A stretch of 64,000 bases of DNA, taken from positions 1 through 64,000 of the forward strand of contig JAFUVE010000090.1 of NCBI GenBank assembly GCA_017483765.1, in the 5' to 3' direction. The position numbers and the translations under genes are program-made. The notes beneath the pieces are model-generated. The model saw only the letters and a program-made list of their open reading frames with translations. It was not told the origin of the DNA and ran no database searches. The first letter of the stretch is position 1. Each line of letters starts with the position of its first letter. Below are positions 16,943 to 27,600 of the stretch, piece by piece. This stretch comes from Bacteroidaceae bacterium (GTDB lineage Bacteria > Bacteroidota > Bacteroidia > Bacteroidales > Bacteroidaceae).

Positions 16943-18214
16943 TCACTCTCCACTCGCTATGATGTTTATCACCGCCACGATGTCGGAGATATCTACCTTC
17001 TCGTCGGCGTTCACGTCGGCATTCTCATAGTTAGCGGTGCCGGCAATCTGGTTGATGATTGCCACGATGTCAGATATATCAACCTTGTCGTCCGTATTGA
17101 CATCACCTTTCTTGCCCGCCACAGGTGGATTCAGATAATCCTCCTCACTCACGAAATGCATGGTGGCATTGATCTGCACGTATTTCTCGTTCGTCTTCAC
17201 CACGAACGACGCCTTGTAGTCACTGCCCACGTCGCAGCGGTAGTTTCGGCGATACTGGTATAGCGTGTCATTCTCCTCATCATACCAGTCCACAATAACA
17301 TAGTTGTAGTGAGTGTCGGGAGCCTTGCGGATGTCAACAGCCTCTGGAGCACGGCCCTTCACCGGGTTAATTCCTGACCCTCCCATTTCCTCTGGCTCAT
17401 CGGGGTCATAATCCCGCCAGTAGTCATAGAAATAATACTTCACAGTGTCGCAGGTCTCGTTCAGCTTGATGCTGTAGACCGCAGGATGAGCATTTCCTCC
17501 AGTCAAGTTATTCCATCCACCATTCCATTTGGTGTAATTGCCGTCTGCATCCCTCCAGCCGTCAAAGTAAGCCGGCCCGTACCATTCAGATGAGACATAA
17601 GTACCATTTGCCTGCAACCCGTAAATCGTAGCGTCATAGATTGATGGAATCCCAAGCAACTCGAGCACCTCATTCGTATTTATCAGACTGAACGTCAACG
17701 GATCCTCCTGGTTCTCTATCGCAAGCGACATACGCTGTTCCACATTGATCGTCTTCACCAATTCCGGACCTTTGATAGTGAAAGAGATGGTATAGGAGTC
17801 AGTATTGACCGAGATGGTGTCTGTCACCCTTGTAGCCAAGTTTGCCTGAGCCAACTTCGCCCCCGTCGTCACCACCTTATAGCTGTGTCCCTCCATAAAG
17901 CCATAATCCAGCTCTACGGGCATGTCTTTACGTGCTGCGTCCCCCTGACAGGTTGACACAGCAGTGTCAGGCACCTCCACACCGTCCTTGTAGACCAAAT
18001 AGTCCACAGCTATGATATTAAAGAATGTCAGTGTGTAGTTTGCAGGATTAGTGTAAGTAAGCACAATGCCCGTCTGCGCATAATCCTCATAACTTTCGAA
18101 GGTCCAACCGTCCTCGATATTCCAAGTTGGAGTTCCCCACTCAAATGTTTTCTGTGCACTGGCCGAAACAAGAGCACTGACACAAATCAGAATAGAAAGT
18201 AATAGTTTTTTCAT
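16943..18214 (-). CDS. Secreted protein with C-terminal dockerin-like domain
   Basis: This 423-residue secreted protein has a signal peptide ending near residue 20 (SASAQ). The last 60 residues contain two 22-residue Ca2+-binding repeats, GDVNTDDKVDISDIVAIIN and ADVNADEKVDISDIVAVIN, which match type I dockerin segments. The middle region (residues 20-350) is rich in Trp, Tyr and Asp, with GGWNNLTGGNAHPAVYSI and DYWRDYDPDEPEEM, and has the look of a beta-sandwich binding domain; I cannot name it. Dockerins bind cohesins, and the next two genes on this strand carry cohesin-like modules. A TTAATTTG box on the minus strand (18337-18344) may be the promoter. Confidence 0.75.
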   Translation of the reverse strand: MKKLLLSILICVSALVSASAQKTFEWGTPTWNIEDGWTFESYEDYAQTGIVLTYTNPANYTLTFFNIIAVDYLVYKDGVEVPDTAVSTCQGDAARKDMPVELDYGFMEGHSYKVVTTGAKLAQANLATRVTDTISVNTDSYTISFTIKGPELVKTINVEQRMSLAIENQEDPLTFSLINTNEVLELLGIPSIYDATIYGLQANGTYVSSEWYGPAYFDGWRDADGNYTKWNGGWNNLTGGNAHPAVYSIKLNETCDTVKYYFYDYWRDYDPDEPEEMGGSGINPVKGRAPEAVDIRKAPDTHYNYVIVDWYDEENDTLYQYRRNYRCDVGSDYKASFVVKTNEKYVQINATMHFVSEEDYLNPPVAGKKGDVNTDDKVDISDIVAIINQIAGTANYENADVNADEKVDISDIVAVINIIASGE

Positions 18215-18261
18215 ATTTATTATGGTTTTTAGTTATCAGCTATAGTATATGGAAGTATAGG

Positions 18262-18310
18262 AGTTTCCGGACTTTCCGGCTTTTCCAAATTTCCTGGATT
18301 TTCTGGAAAA
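18262..18310. repeat. 9-bp-periodic intergenic array
   Basis: Units TTTCCGGAC, TTTCCGGCT, TTTCCAAAT, TTCCTGGAT, TTTCTGGAA lie upstream of the dockerin gene. Confidence 0.65.
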
Positions 18311-18404
18311 AACTCCCATAAAACCTTTCACCACTGCAAATTAACAAAAAAAATCCGAGAACATTACATTTTTTAACAAAATAATTGTGCTAACAGAAAA
18401 AAAA

Positions 18405-18438
18405 ACTAAAAAAGCGGCCCGGTTTAGAACCGAGCCGC
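18405..18438 (-). terminator. Terminator for the 1975-residue protein gene (minus strand)
   Basis: The arms 18414-18424 and 18428-18438 pair with one mismatch around the loop TAG. On the minus strand the stem is followed by TTTTTTAGTTTTTTTTT. Confidence 0.8.
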
Positions 18439-18455
18439 CTGATTTAGCTATATTC

Positions 18456-18538
18456 TCTAGCAAGTCTAGAAAAACTAGCGTATCTAGAAAAACTAGAATA
18501 TCTAGATTATCTGGAATTTCTGGAATAACTAGAAAAAC
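18456..18538. repeat. 9-bp-periodic intergenic array
   Basis: Nine nonamers in phase (CTAGAAAAA, CTAGCGTAT, CTAGAAAAA, CTAGAATAT, CTAGATTAT, CTGGAATTT and so on) lie between the stop codon of the 1975-residue protein and its terminator. Confidence 0.85.
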
Positions 18539-18541
18539 CTA

Positions 18542-21500
18542 TTACTTGCGGACAACCATCTTGACACCGTCAACGATGTAGATGCCACCCTTCACAACCG
18601 AGTTAACCTTGCGGCCAGAGATATCGAATACCTTACCATTGCGCAGAGCATTGTCGATTGTTGCAGCGAAGTCAGCACCGTCGATGCTGATGCGGTTGAT
18701 ACCAACAGCAATCTCAGGAAGTTGACTGGTGAATCCAATGTTGGTGATGACAGCCGGAGTATTCGGGTCAGCAAGTGTGAGACCGAAGCAAGTGCTCCAT
18801 TGGCTGTTGTAATTGAAGAGAGCATCATCTGTGTCAGAAGCGAGAGTGATTGGTTCGCCACTTCCACCGTTCTTCTTGAGTACCTCAAGCGGCCAAGCGT
18901 AGAGAATCTCATCACCTACGGTGTAAACTTCAGGAGTGATGGTGCCAATCCAGTCGTTGTTCATCCACCAGAGCTGTGCGCCGTCAGGAGTACATCCAGT
19001 AGCCTGAACTACGAAGTACTTGTTCTCAGCAGGCACGTTGTAGTCGATACCCTTGAACTGGAGGTTCACGTTCTGGTTGCCGTCCTTGTTCACAGTGATT
19101 GTGTTTGCAGTCTCGTCGACAGTCACGTTATCAGCAGAGATACGTGCAGGGTCGCCTGCCTGCCACTCAGTTGCTACGAATACGTAGTCGGGCAGTCCGG
19201 GCTCAGTTGCCTTGAATATAGCTGATACTAAAGCGTCAGCAGCCGGCATAGTGAATGTGTAGCCGTCAGCGGTCTCTGTCACTTCGATTTCCTTCATCTC
19301 AGTCGACTCGGTACCGTCAGCTTCCATTGTGGTTTCAGGATAGGTGACGCTCAGTACATCGAGTTCAAAGCCTTCGTCAGGTGTTACAGTGAGAGTCACG
19401 GTCTCGCCCTCCTTGGCAGTCGCTTTGTCAGACTCAACGGTTCCGTTCTCGATGGCTTCGTCGATATTAACGGCAAAGACACCTTCCTCACGTGGTCCGA
19501 AGACAACGGTGTTGGTTGTAGGTCCCTGAGAAAGAGTAAGCGTGATAACAGGATTTACCTTTTCGTTTTCCTGCGTACCGGTAAGGGTAGCGTTGAATGT
19601 CACGGTCATCATACCACGTGGTACGCTGACAGTGAATGGCTCGCTGCTGTAAGAGATGCTTCCATCCTCATTTGTTGTCATCTGTGCGTCAACGATGAGG
19701 TCAGGCACTACAGTACCCATAACCGGGAAGGTGAATCCATCGACGAACTGGATCTGAACGCCGTTGTTTGGATCAGGAGCAGAGATGAATACATCGTAGT
19801 CGATGTCAACTTCCTCGCCCATCACGGTTCCGTCAGGCATAGCAAGGGTCTGGGTCAGCGTTCCGTTGTACAGTGTGCCTTCAGGCTCTTGCTCGGCGGG
19901 CTTGATGTTCCAGATGTAGTTGCCGTTGGCTGTGGTCTTGTCGCCATAGATAGCGGAGCCGGCGGCGTTGCCGTCGCTGGTGTTAGTGCCGTAAAGTCCG
20001 TTAGTGCCACTTACCGACACACCGCCGTCCTTCAGAGCCTCGATGGTCCATCCGTAAGGCTCTGTTGAAGTGCTCATGGTCCATTTGTTGCTGCCTTCGT
20101 AAGCGATGTAGTCGCCGTCCTCGGTCTTCATGCCCCATGTGCCGTCTTCCTGCTTGTCGAAGTAGATGTAGGTCTCTTCGCCCTCTTCAACAATCTTGTT
20201 GGCTGTGCCGTCGATTGCGAGCGGGAACTGGCCGTCTGAGGTGGTCAGGGTCATGATGTAAGGAGTGCCGTCTTCAGGCTCGTTGTAAGCCGGATCGAAG
20301 GTTTCGATGAAGTTGTTGAGCGTCTCAGTAGCTGCATTGACTTCGTCAACTGTAGCGTCCTCGTTGTCGTAAACAGCCTGAGCAGCTGCGATGGCCTCGT
20401 CGAGCGGATCAATCTCAGACTGAGGATACTGGAAGAGCTCGTCGCCAATCACGTATTCCTTAGCCTGTGCAGCCTCGATTGCCTTCTCCAATTCGTCCTT
20501 AGCCACGTCAGCCTCGTCGATCTTCTCCAGGTCGATGAAGTCAACAAACAGATGAGGTGCATTGCCTGAACCGCCACCGCCGATGAAGCCGACAGACAGG
20601 TTACCGGTGGTCTCCTCCTCAAGGGTGAAGGTCACTTCGCCGCCGTTCCATTCGCCTACAGGGAATGTGGTCTTGTCAGAGAGATATTCTGTACCGTCCT
20701 CAGCAATGAATCCGAAGAGGTTCTTTGTCACGGCTCCGGTGTTGGCACCGTTGTAGAGTACATATACATACTTGTAGCTACCAGGCTGCAGTGTAATCGG
20801 CTGGGTGTACTGAGCGATACCGCCCCAAACAGCAGACAGTCCGAGTGCTGAAGGAGATTCTGAGCCTTCTGGTGCTGCAGCAGGAGCTGCCACCTTGTTG
20901 TTCAGCAAGTTTTCTGAACCGTATTTGAAGATACCAGCGGAGAAGCCAGGATCTGACTGATCCTGCTCACCTGGTGTCCAGCCAGTCACAGGCTGCAGAC
21001 CAGTGATTTGGTCGCTACCCTCAGGAATATTGCGCTGGTATCCCTGAGTAGTCACGGTGATGACGTCATCAGGATTCTCGTCGAATGTCCAGTTCTCGCC
21101 TTCTATCGGTTCTTCCTCTTCGCTCGGGTTGAGGATGATGCTCTCGATGGTGCCTTCGGATGAACCCCATCCTGTCTTGATGGCATTCACATGAACATAT
21201 TCGTACTCAGAGAGGTCAACGTCAACATAGCCTTCCTCACCGACTACAGGGTTGAGCTCAACGAGGCTGTTGTCGGCCTGACGGTTGATGAGCACGCGGA
21301 ACTGCATACCCTGAGTAGCGTTGATACGCATAGTTTGGGCACCTGTGATGTCTGCATAGTCTGAGTTGGTCACGTTTCCGCTTCCGTATACGGTCTTGCC
21401 TGCTGTAAAGTTACCAGGAACAGGATCTGCATCCCAGTAAGGACGCTCGTTATTCACCTTAGCATAGTCGTCGAAACCGTCCCAGCCCTTGAACATATCC

Positions 21501-24469
21501 TGAGTGAGAGGAGTGTCCTTGTACTCGCCCGGTTCGTTCTTCGTGCGGAATGTTGCGGTCACATAAGCATCAGCGGCCGGCATCACAAACGTGTATGTGC
21601 CGTCCTCAGCCGCTGTCACGTCGATGTCCTGCATTTCTGCGTCTAATTCTCCTGTGTCAGGATTGGTGCTGAGTACCATGTAATAAGCAACCACGTCTTC
21701 CACCTTGTTGTCTCCTTCCGGAGTGACGGTCAACGTGATGGTTGCGCCTTCCTCTGCCTCAGCAGGCTCTGCGGTAATTGTGCCACCTTCGAGCTCTTCG
21801 TCCACGAAAACTGCAAAGGCATTGGTCTCCTCAACAGTCACCTTGGCGTAAGTCACCTCGTTGGCCATGAACCAGCCAGATCCGATGAAGTTAGGTTGAT
21901 AGAGGGTAAGGTCGAGAACTCCGTCCTCGCCTACGTATGCCATGCCTTCATTGATATATTTGCCTTGGCTGAACAGGGCAGCACCCTCAGACATACCGTT
22001 AGGGTTGTTGTCAGCAGCACGGTCCTTACCCCAGCTCAGCACCTGGATATTGGTACCGTTGGCATCGAGATAAGCAAGAGAGAGATTGTAGCCCTTGTCG
22101 TAGTTGGCTGCAACTGCCTCGTTGGCACCATCACGGTAGTATGCCTGGATGGTCACCTTGTAAAGGCCAGCCTCAAGACCTTCAACCTTCTGGGTGAATG
22201 TACCGCTGCCCTGGAATACCTCTGAGCCGAAGTCGTTCGTGGCAACTCTGGCACCACGGGCACTCTCTGGTGCGAATGTCCATGCAGAACCAGTCTTGAA
22301 CGTAAGCGATGTAGGCTCTGCGAAACTGATTTTGGATTCTGGTGTGTCGGCTGCGATACCGGCTTTTTCCAATGCGGCCATAACCTCGGCGTTCTCACGG
22401 GCAAGAACGATTTCATCGCGCTCTTCCTGGCTCAAAAGCTTCCAAACGGTGGCTGTGCCGTCGCCGTTATTGATGAAGCCTTCCTCGGTCACGAATACGG
22501 GCTTGGCATTTGCCGTGTTGGTGAAGGTGTAGCCTTCGCCTTCTGCTGCGACAGTGTACGAGCGCTCACGGTCGCCGGTGCAGTCGGTGTACATATCACC
22601 GTTGTCGCCATAGAATGCCTGGCCGTCTACGGTCTTCAGCTTGTAAGCACCATCAGCGAGGACGAGCTCGATAGCAAGACCATAGTTGTCAACAACTGCG
22701 CGGGTTCCCCATGTAGCACCACGCGACATGAATTTCTTAGAATTCTCATCGTAGAGATAGTATATGCCTTCCTCTACCAGTGGTGCTTCCTCGATATTCG
22801 TAGCCACGAAGTAAACGTACTTGTTGTTCACGTACATCTCATATCCGGTTACGACAACTTTCTTGCCGTCGAATGCAGAGATGTCCTCCTTGGGCTTCAC
22901 GATGGAACCCATGGAGGTCTCAGTGCCGTCAACGGTGAGGTTTACGTAGTTACCTGAGATGGCGAGTGTACCCGTGATTGAAGCGAGCTGACGCGGGTCA
23001 ACCACTTTCGCCTCAACAGCAGCGTCGAGGTCTGTAGCAGTCAGTTCGGTCACGTCTGTAGGAATAGCAAGGTCTGCAGGTGCATGTTCTTTCACATCAG
23101 CAGCAGCTGTGAACTGGTTCGCGCCGCCGTATGAGCTCAAGATGCCGTTCACACTGTAATACTTGCCAACCTCAAGGTCGTTCGCATTATTGTAGTAGTA
23201 GATGTAGTCAGACCCGTCATAGAGCACTGCGCCGTTGGCGGCAGATGCCACACAGGCACCGACGATGTAAGCTTCGGAGCCTGCATCCAGTGCCTGAGCT
23301 TCTGAGATCAGGATAGGGTTTACGCGTGTGTAGGTTGCTGTGGCAACCTCACTTGTCACACCGCCTTTCACAGCAATGGCGTTGACTGTGGTCGTCTCAA
23401 CCACTAAGAACGGCTCTGTATATTTCGTGCTGCTCTCGGTAGGAGTGCTGCCATCGGTGGTGTAGTAGATGTCTGCACCATCCTCGGCGGTGATTTCAAT
23501 GGTCAGAGGAGAGTCGAAGTTCTGGCTCTCAGTCAGCACAGGCTTCACAACCTCACCAGCCTCCACCTTCTTGTAGAGCGTGAGCGCGCCGCCTGTTCCA
23601 GTTGAATAGCATGCGAATCCGTAAGTGCCGTTGTTGCGGAGATTGGCATTCACGCCAGCTGCGCTGTTTGCAACGTTGACGAACTCATAAGTCTCAGTGC
23701 CAGATACGGTCCATCTTGCATTGTCGCTTACTTCTGTAGCGAAAGCAGCCTGGTTCTTCGTTCCGTTGCTTGCTGCATAGCCTTTGTTGGCAGCGTTGTA
23801 AATCGTGTAGTTGTCACCGTCCTTGGCGATGGTCCATACGATGTCCGCTGAAGGGTTCACGATGGCATTATCTACTGGAGTAACCTCCTCATACTGAAGT
23901 CGGTTTGTGGCAATGGTCGAATTCATGGCCTTGCCGTCATAGTAGATGATGTAGTCGCCTGGCTCGATGTCGCCTGTGAAAAGCGCATACTTGTCGCCTT
24001 CCACAACGGGCTCTTTCTCAACAGTTACGTTGATGGTGAGGTCTTCAGGATTAACGGCATTGTCGCCTTCAAAGGAAATCTCTGTGTGGGTGAGTTTAAT
24101 CGTGCCGCCCGTGAAGTCATCTGATGCCTTCACGGTCAGAGCGATGATGCCGTCTCCATTGCTGGCGGTACCACCTTCTTCATTATAGCCAGCCACTCGG
24201 TAGACATTGGTTCCCAGCTTATTAGAATTGTTCAAGAAAGACAGTGCAATTCCCATTGGATAATCATCGCAGGAAAGTCCTTCAGACAGAGTGATGTCGG
24301 TCTGGAAGCCGTGCATTGCCTCTGTGCCTTCATAGACGATGGTAATGTATTTCGACTCACCGGCCTTGATGGAGAAATCTTCAGCCGTAAGTTTTTGAGC
24401 AAAAGCCGCATTACCGGCACAGAACATCAGCAACAGCAATGACAGCCATTTTCCAATTGTTTTGTCCAT
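18542..24469 (-). CDS. Giant secreted multidomain protein with cohesin-like N terminus
   Basis: This 1975-residue secreted protein has a signal peptide ending near AAFAQ. Domains in order: a cohesin-like beta-sandwich (about 27-150, AMHGFQTDITLSEGLS); ricin/lectin-like blocks; a chitobiase-type C-terminal domain (about 320-385, ADIYYTTDGSTPTESSTKYT); an InlB-type B-repeat (about 895-925); a block of about 260 residues nearly identical to part of the neighbouring protein (about 1125-1325); a FIVAR-like coiled-coil (about 1325-1400); a second B-repeat (about 1675-1715); and a C-terminal tail YDISGRKV-like, GGIYIVDGVKM. I see no catalytic domain. It looks like a surface adhesin or scaffold, perhaps presenting the cohesin to dockerin proteins. 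It is downstream of its paralog in a probable two-gene operon. Confidence 0.7.
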   Translation of the reverse strand: MDKTIGKWLSLLLLMFCAGNAAFAQKLTAEDFSIKAGESKYITIVYEGTEAMHGFQTDITLSEGLSCDDYPMGIALSFLNNSNKLGTNVYRVAGYNEEGGTASNGDGIIALTVKASDDFTGGTIKLTHTEISFEGDNAVNPEDLTINVTVEKEPVVEGDKYALFTGDIEPGDYIIYYDGKAMNSTIATNRLQYEEVTPVDNAIVNPSADIVWTIAKDGDNYTIYNAANKGYAASNGTKNQAAFATEVSDNARWTVSGTETYEFVNVANSAAGVNANLRNNGTYGFACYSTGTGGALTLYKKVEAGEVVKPVLTESQNFDSPLTIEITAEDGADIYYTTDGSTPTESSTKYTEPFLVVETTTVNAIAVKGGVTSEVATATYTRVNPILISEAQALDAGSEAYIVGACVASAANGAVLYDGSDYIYYYNNANDLEVGKYYSVNGILSSYGGANQFTAAADVKEHAPADLAIPTDVTELTATDLDAAVEAKVVDPRQLASITGTLAISGNYVNLTVDGTETSMGSIVKPKEDISAFDGKKVVVTGYEMYVNNKYVYFVATNIEEAPLVEEGIYYLYDENSKKFMSRGATWGTRAVVDNYGLAIELVLADGAYKLKTVDGQAFYGDNGDMYTDCTGDRERSYTVAAEGEGYTFTNTANAKPVFVTEEGFINNGDGTATVWKLLSQEERDEIVLARENAEVMAALEKAGIAADTPESKISFAEPTSLTFKTGSAWTFAPESARGARVATNDFGSEVFQGSGTFTQKVEGLEAGLYKVTIQAYYRDGANEAVAANYDKGYNLSLAYLDANGTNIQVLSWGKDRAADNNPNGMSEGAALFSQGKYINEGMAYVGEDGVLDLTLYQPNFIGSGWFMANEVTYAKVTVEETNAFAVFVDEELEGGTITAEPAEAEEGATITLTVTPEGDNKVEDVVAYYMVLSTNPDTGELDAEMQDIDVTAAEDGTYTFVMPAADAYVTATFRTKNEPGEYKDTPLTQDMFKGWDGFDDYAKVNNERPYWDADPVPGNFTAGKTVYGSGNVTNSDYADITGAQTMRINATQGMQFRVLINRQADNSLVELNPVVGEEGYVDVDLSEYEYVHVNAIKTGWGSSEGTIESIILNPSEEEEPIEGENWTFDENPDDVITVTTQGYQRNIPEGSDQITGLQPVTGWTPGEQDQSDPGFSAGIFKYGSENLLNNKVAAPAAAPEGSESPSALGLSAVWGGIAQYTQPITLQPGSYKYVYVLYNGANTGAVTKNLFGFIAEDGTEYLSDKTTFPVGEWNGGEVTFTLEEETTGNLSVGFIGGGGSGNAPHLFVDFIDLEKIDEADVAKDELEKAIEAAQAKEYVIGDELFQYPQSEIDPLDEAIAAAQAVYDNEDATVDEVNAATETLNNFIETFDPAYNEPEDGTPYIMTLTTSDGQFPLAIDGTANKIVEEGEETYIYFDKQEDGTWGMKTEDGDYIAYEGSNKWTMSTSTEPYGWTIEALKDGGVSVSGTNGLYGTNTSDGNAAGSAIYGDKTTANGNYIWNIKPAEQEPEGTLYNGTLTQTLAMPDGTVMGEEVDIDYDVFISAPDPNNGVQIQFVDGFTFPVMGTVVPDLIVDAQMTTNEDGSISYSSEPFTVSVPRGMMTVTFNATLTGTQENEKVNPVITLTLSQGPTTNTVVFGPREEGVFAVNIDEAIENGTVESDKATAKEGETVTLTVTPDEGFELDVLSVTYPETTMEADGTESTEMKEIEVTETADGYTFTMPAADALVSAIFKATEPGLPDYVFVATEWQAGDPARISADNVTVDETANTITVNKDGNQNVNLQFKGIDYNVPAENKYFVVQATGCTPDGAQLWWMNNDWIGTITPEVYTVGDEILYAWPLEVLKKNGGSGEPITLASDTDDALFNYNSQWSTCFGLTLADPNTPAVITNIGFTSQLPEIAVGINRISIDGADFAATIDNALRNGKVFDISGRKVNSVVKGGIYIVDGVKMVVRK

Positions 24470-24523
24470 AAGTTAAAATATTTAGTTAATAATTAAAAAG
24501 CAATTTGAACTTTTATCATAGGT

Positions 24524-24597
24524 ATAGTCTTGTCTCTTTTCAAGTTTAAGACTATGTAAAGGATGATGAGCGTGGCGGTGTTTGTTCCGCCACACTC
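24524..24597 (-). promoter_or_regulatory. Two intercistronic hairpins between the paralogs
   Basis: One hairpin pairs ATAGTCTT with AAGACTAT (24524-24531, 24548-24555). A stronger one pairs GAGCGTGGCGG with CCGCCACACTC (24568-24578, 24587-24597; one mismatch). Neither is followed by a T-run on the minus strand, so they may stabilise or attenuate the transcript rather than end it. Confidence 0.5.
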
Positions 24598-24611
24598 TCA
24601 TACATTATATA

Positions 24612-27600
24612 TTACTTAACGAGTACCTTAACAGTTGTTCCGTCAGCCTTGCGAACGATGTTCACACCCTTCTGGAGAGTGTTCACTTTCACACCGCCCA
24701 ATGTGTAGATACCTTCAGCACCTGCCTCAAGTGCACGAACTGAATTGATACCCGTTGCTGTGTTGTCCACACCAATGTATACCGGACGGATTTCTGAATC
24801 AACGAAGCGGATATTGCTCAGCTCGTAAGTGCCGTTCACATTGAGGTTGATAAGTTCTCCTGCGTTGCCGCTGAATGCGGAGTTGCTGTTAGAGAGCACA
24901 ATCACACGGTACTTGTTCTCACCAATCTGGTTGTATGCGATGTGGTGGTCTGCTGCACGTGCAGAGAGTTCTGCGCCGTTAAACTCACCGTCGACGGTGA
25001 TGTCCATCTGGAATGCCACGTAAGTGTCATTGTTCTCAAGAGCGATGCTATTGCCGTTGACAACGAGATAATCGTTGCTTACGAACTCACGTGCCTTCGT
25101 TCCGGCTGCGTCGTAGTCGAAGTTCATAACGGCACGCAAGATAAGGGCAGCGTCTACCACGTCTATTTCCTGACTTTCGTCATAGTCGGCTGCCTTCTGC
25201 TGGTATGCTGTAGGAGTTGCTTTTTCGAGTGCGAACTCTACAGTCATTGTGGCGTCAACGATAGAAATCTTCTTGTCCTTGTTCACGTCGCCAAGCAGGA
25301 ATTCCTCTGCCTCAGCTACAGCAATGCCCCATACGCCATTGGCGTTGTCCTTTGCCTTGTTTCCATAAGCAGCAGAGCCTTCGGTAGCGTTGTCGGTGGC
25401 TACATAGCCGTTCTTTCCGCTGATGAGGTAGTTTCCGTCCGCCAGTGCGGTGAATGTCCATCCGTAAGCGTCGGCAGTAAGTCCCATGGACCATGTGTTG
25501 GCTCCGGTGTAGTTAGCATACTCTGTGTTGTTTGCAGTGATGGCATACCCGCCTTCCTGCTTTACGAAATAGATGTCTGATCCGTTCTCCGAAATCTTCA
25601 CACCGCCGTCAAGCAGCATCTCAAGACCGGATGCCACCTGCGTGATTGTGTATGCCTGACCTTCAACTGGCTCGTTGTATGCCGGGTTGAATGATGCCAC
25701 GAAGTTGTTGAGCGTCTCAGTAGCAGCGTTGATTTCTTCTGCGGTGGCCTCCTCATTGTCATAAACGGTCTGAGCGGCAGAAATAGCGTCGGTCAATGGC
25801 TGGATAGCACTTTCAGGATACTGGAATACGTTGTCACCAATCACATAGTTGTTGGAAGCCGTTGCAGTCTCGATGGCCTTCTCAAGCGCATCCCTTGCTA
25901 CGTCAGCCTCGTCGATCTTCTCAAGGTCGATGAAGTCCACGAAGAGATGAGGTGCATTGCCTGAACCGCCACCGCCGATGAAGCCGACTGACAACTTACC
26001 AGTGGTCTCCTCCTCAAGGGTGAAGCTCACTTCGCCGCCGTCCCATTCGCCTACAGGGAATGTGGTCTTGTCAGAGAGATATTCTGTACCATCCTCAGCG
26101 ATGAATCCGAAGAGGTTCTTGGTCACGGCACCGGTGTTGGCGCCGTTATAGAGTACATATACATACTTGTAGCTACCTGGCTGAAGTGTAATCGGCTGGG
26201 TGTACTGAGCGATACCGCCCCATACAGCAGACAGTCCGAGTGCAGAAGGTGATTCTGAGCCTTCCGGTGCTGCAGCAGGAGCTGCCACCTTGTTGTTCAG
26301 CAAGTTTTCTGAACCGTATTTGAAGATACCAGCGGAGAAGCCAGGATCTGACTGATCCTGCTCACCAGGAGTCCATCCTGTAACAGGCTGCAGACCGGTG
26401 ATCTGATCGCTGCCTTCAGGAATATTGCGCTGATAGCCCTGTGTAGTCACGGTGATAACGTCATCAGGATTCTCGTCGAATGTCCAGTTCTCACCGGAAA
26501 TTTCTTCTTCGTCTTCGCTAGGGTTAAGGATGATGCTCTCGACTGCACCGACAATGTCGCCCCAAGCTACCTTGATGGCATTGACATGAACGTAGGGAAG
26601 ATCGCTGATATCCAAATCTACCTGACCGTCTTCACCTATCTCAGTTCTTCTCTCTGTGAGGGAGTTGTCGGCCTGACGGTTCATCATCACACGAAGAGGA
26701 AGTCCTGGTGTGCCTGTGAAACGAATAATGCTTGCACCAGTGATGTCAGCATAAGTGCTGTTAAGAACAGAACCATTTCCATAAATCACGCTGCCTTGTC
26801 CCACTTCAGTTCCGTAAGTGTATTCATCCCAAGCTGGAGTAGCCGAAGTTGGCTTAGCATAGTCATCGAAGCCGTCCCAGCTCTTGAACAGATCTTTGGT
26901 GAGCGGGGTGTCTGCGAACTCGCCAGGCTCGTTCTTTACTTTCTCTTCCGCATCTGAAGGGTTAAGGATGATGCTCTCAACAGCGCCGGTGTTGCCCCAT
27001 TGTATCTTGATTGCATTCAGATGAACGTATGGATATGGACTGAGGTCTACCTCAACTTTTCCGTCCTCACCGATTATAGGCTGAACCTCTGTCAAGCTAT
27101 TATCTTCTTGACGGTTCATCATCAAGCGCACGGTAAGTCCTGGGGTTCCGGTGATACGCATAACGGTTGCACCCGTAATGTCTGCGTAAGTTGTGTTGTA
27201 TACTGAACCATTTCCGTAAATCACTGCACCGCCTTCTACTTCTGTGCCAAATGTATATTCATCCCACGCTGGAGCGGCGTCGGTTGGCTTGGCATAATCG
27301 TCAAAGCCGTCCCATGTCTTGTAAAGGTCTTTCGTAAGTGGTGTGTCTTCAAACTCGCCGGGCTCGTTCTTTACCCGCTCAGCCTTGAACGTTGCTCCTA
27401 CGTATACGTCGGATGCCGGCATCACGAAGGTGTTGTCGGCGCTGACTTCTACGGTCTGCTCGCCGGCCTCATCAAGGTAAGTTACGTTGATGGCATCCAA
27501 CTCATAGCCTTCAGCTGGTGTGACGGTCACTGTGACTGTGGCGCCTTCCTCGGCCTCGGTCACGTCAGTCTCCACCGTTCCGTTCTCGGCTGTGCTCACG

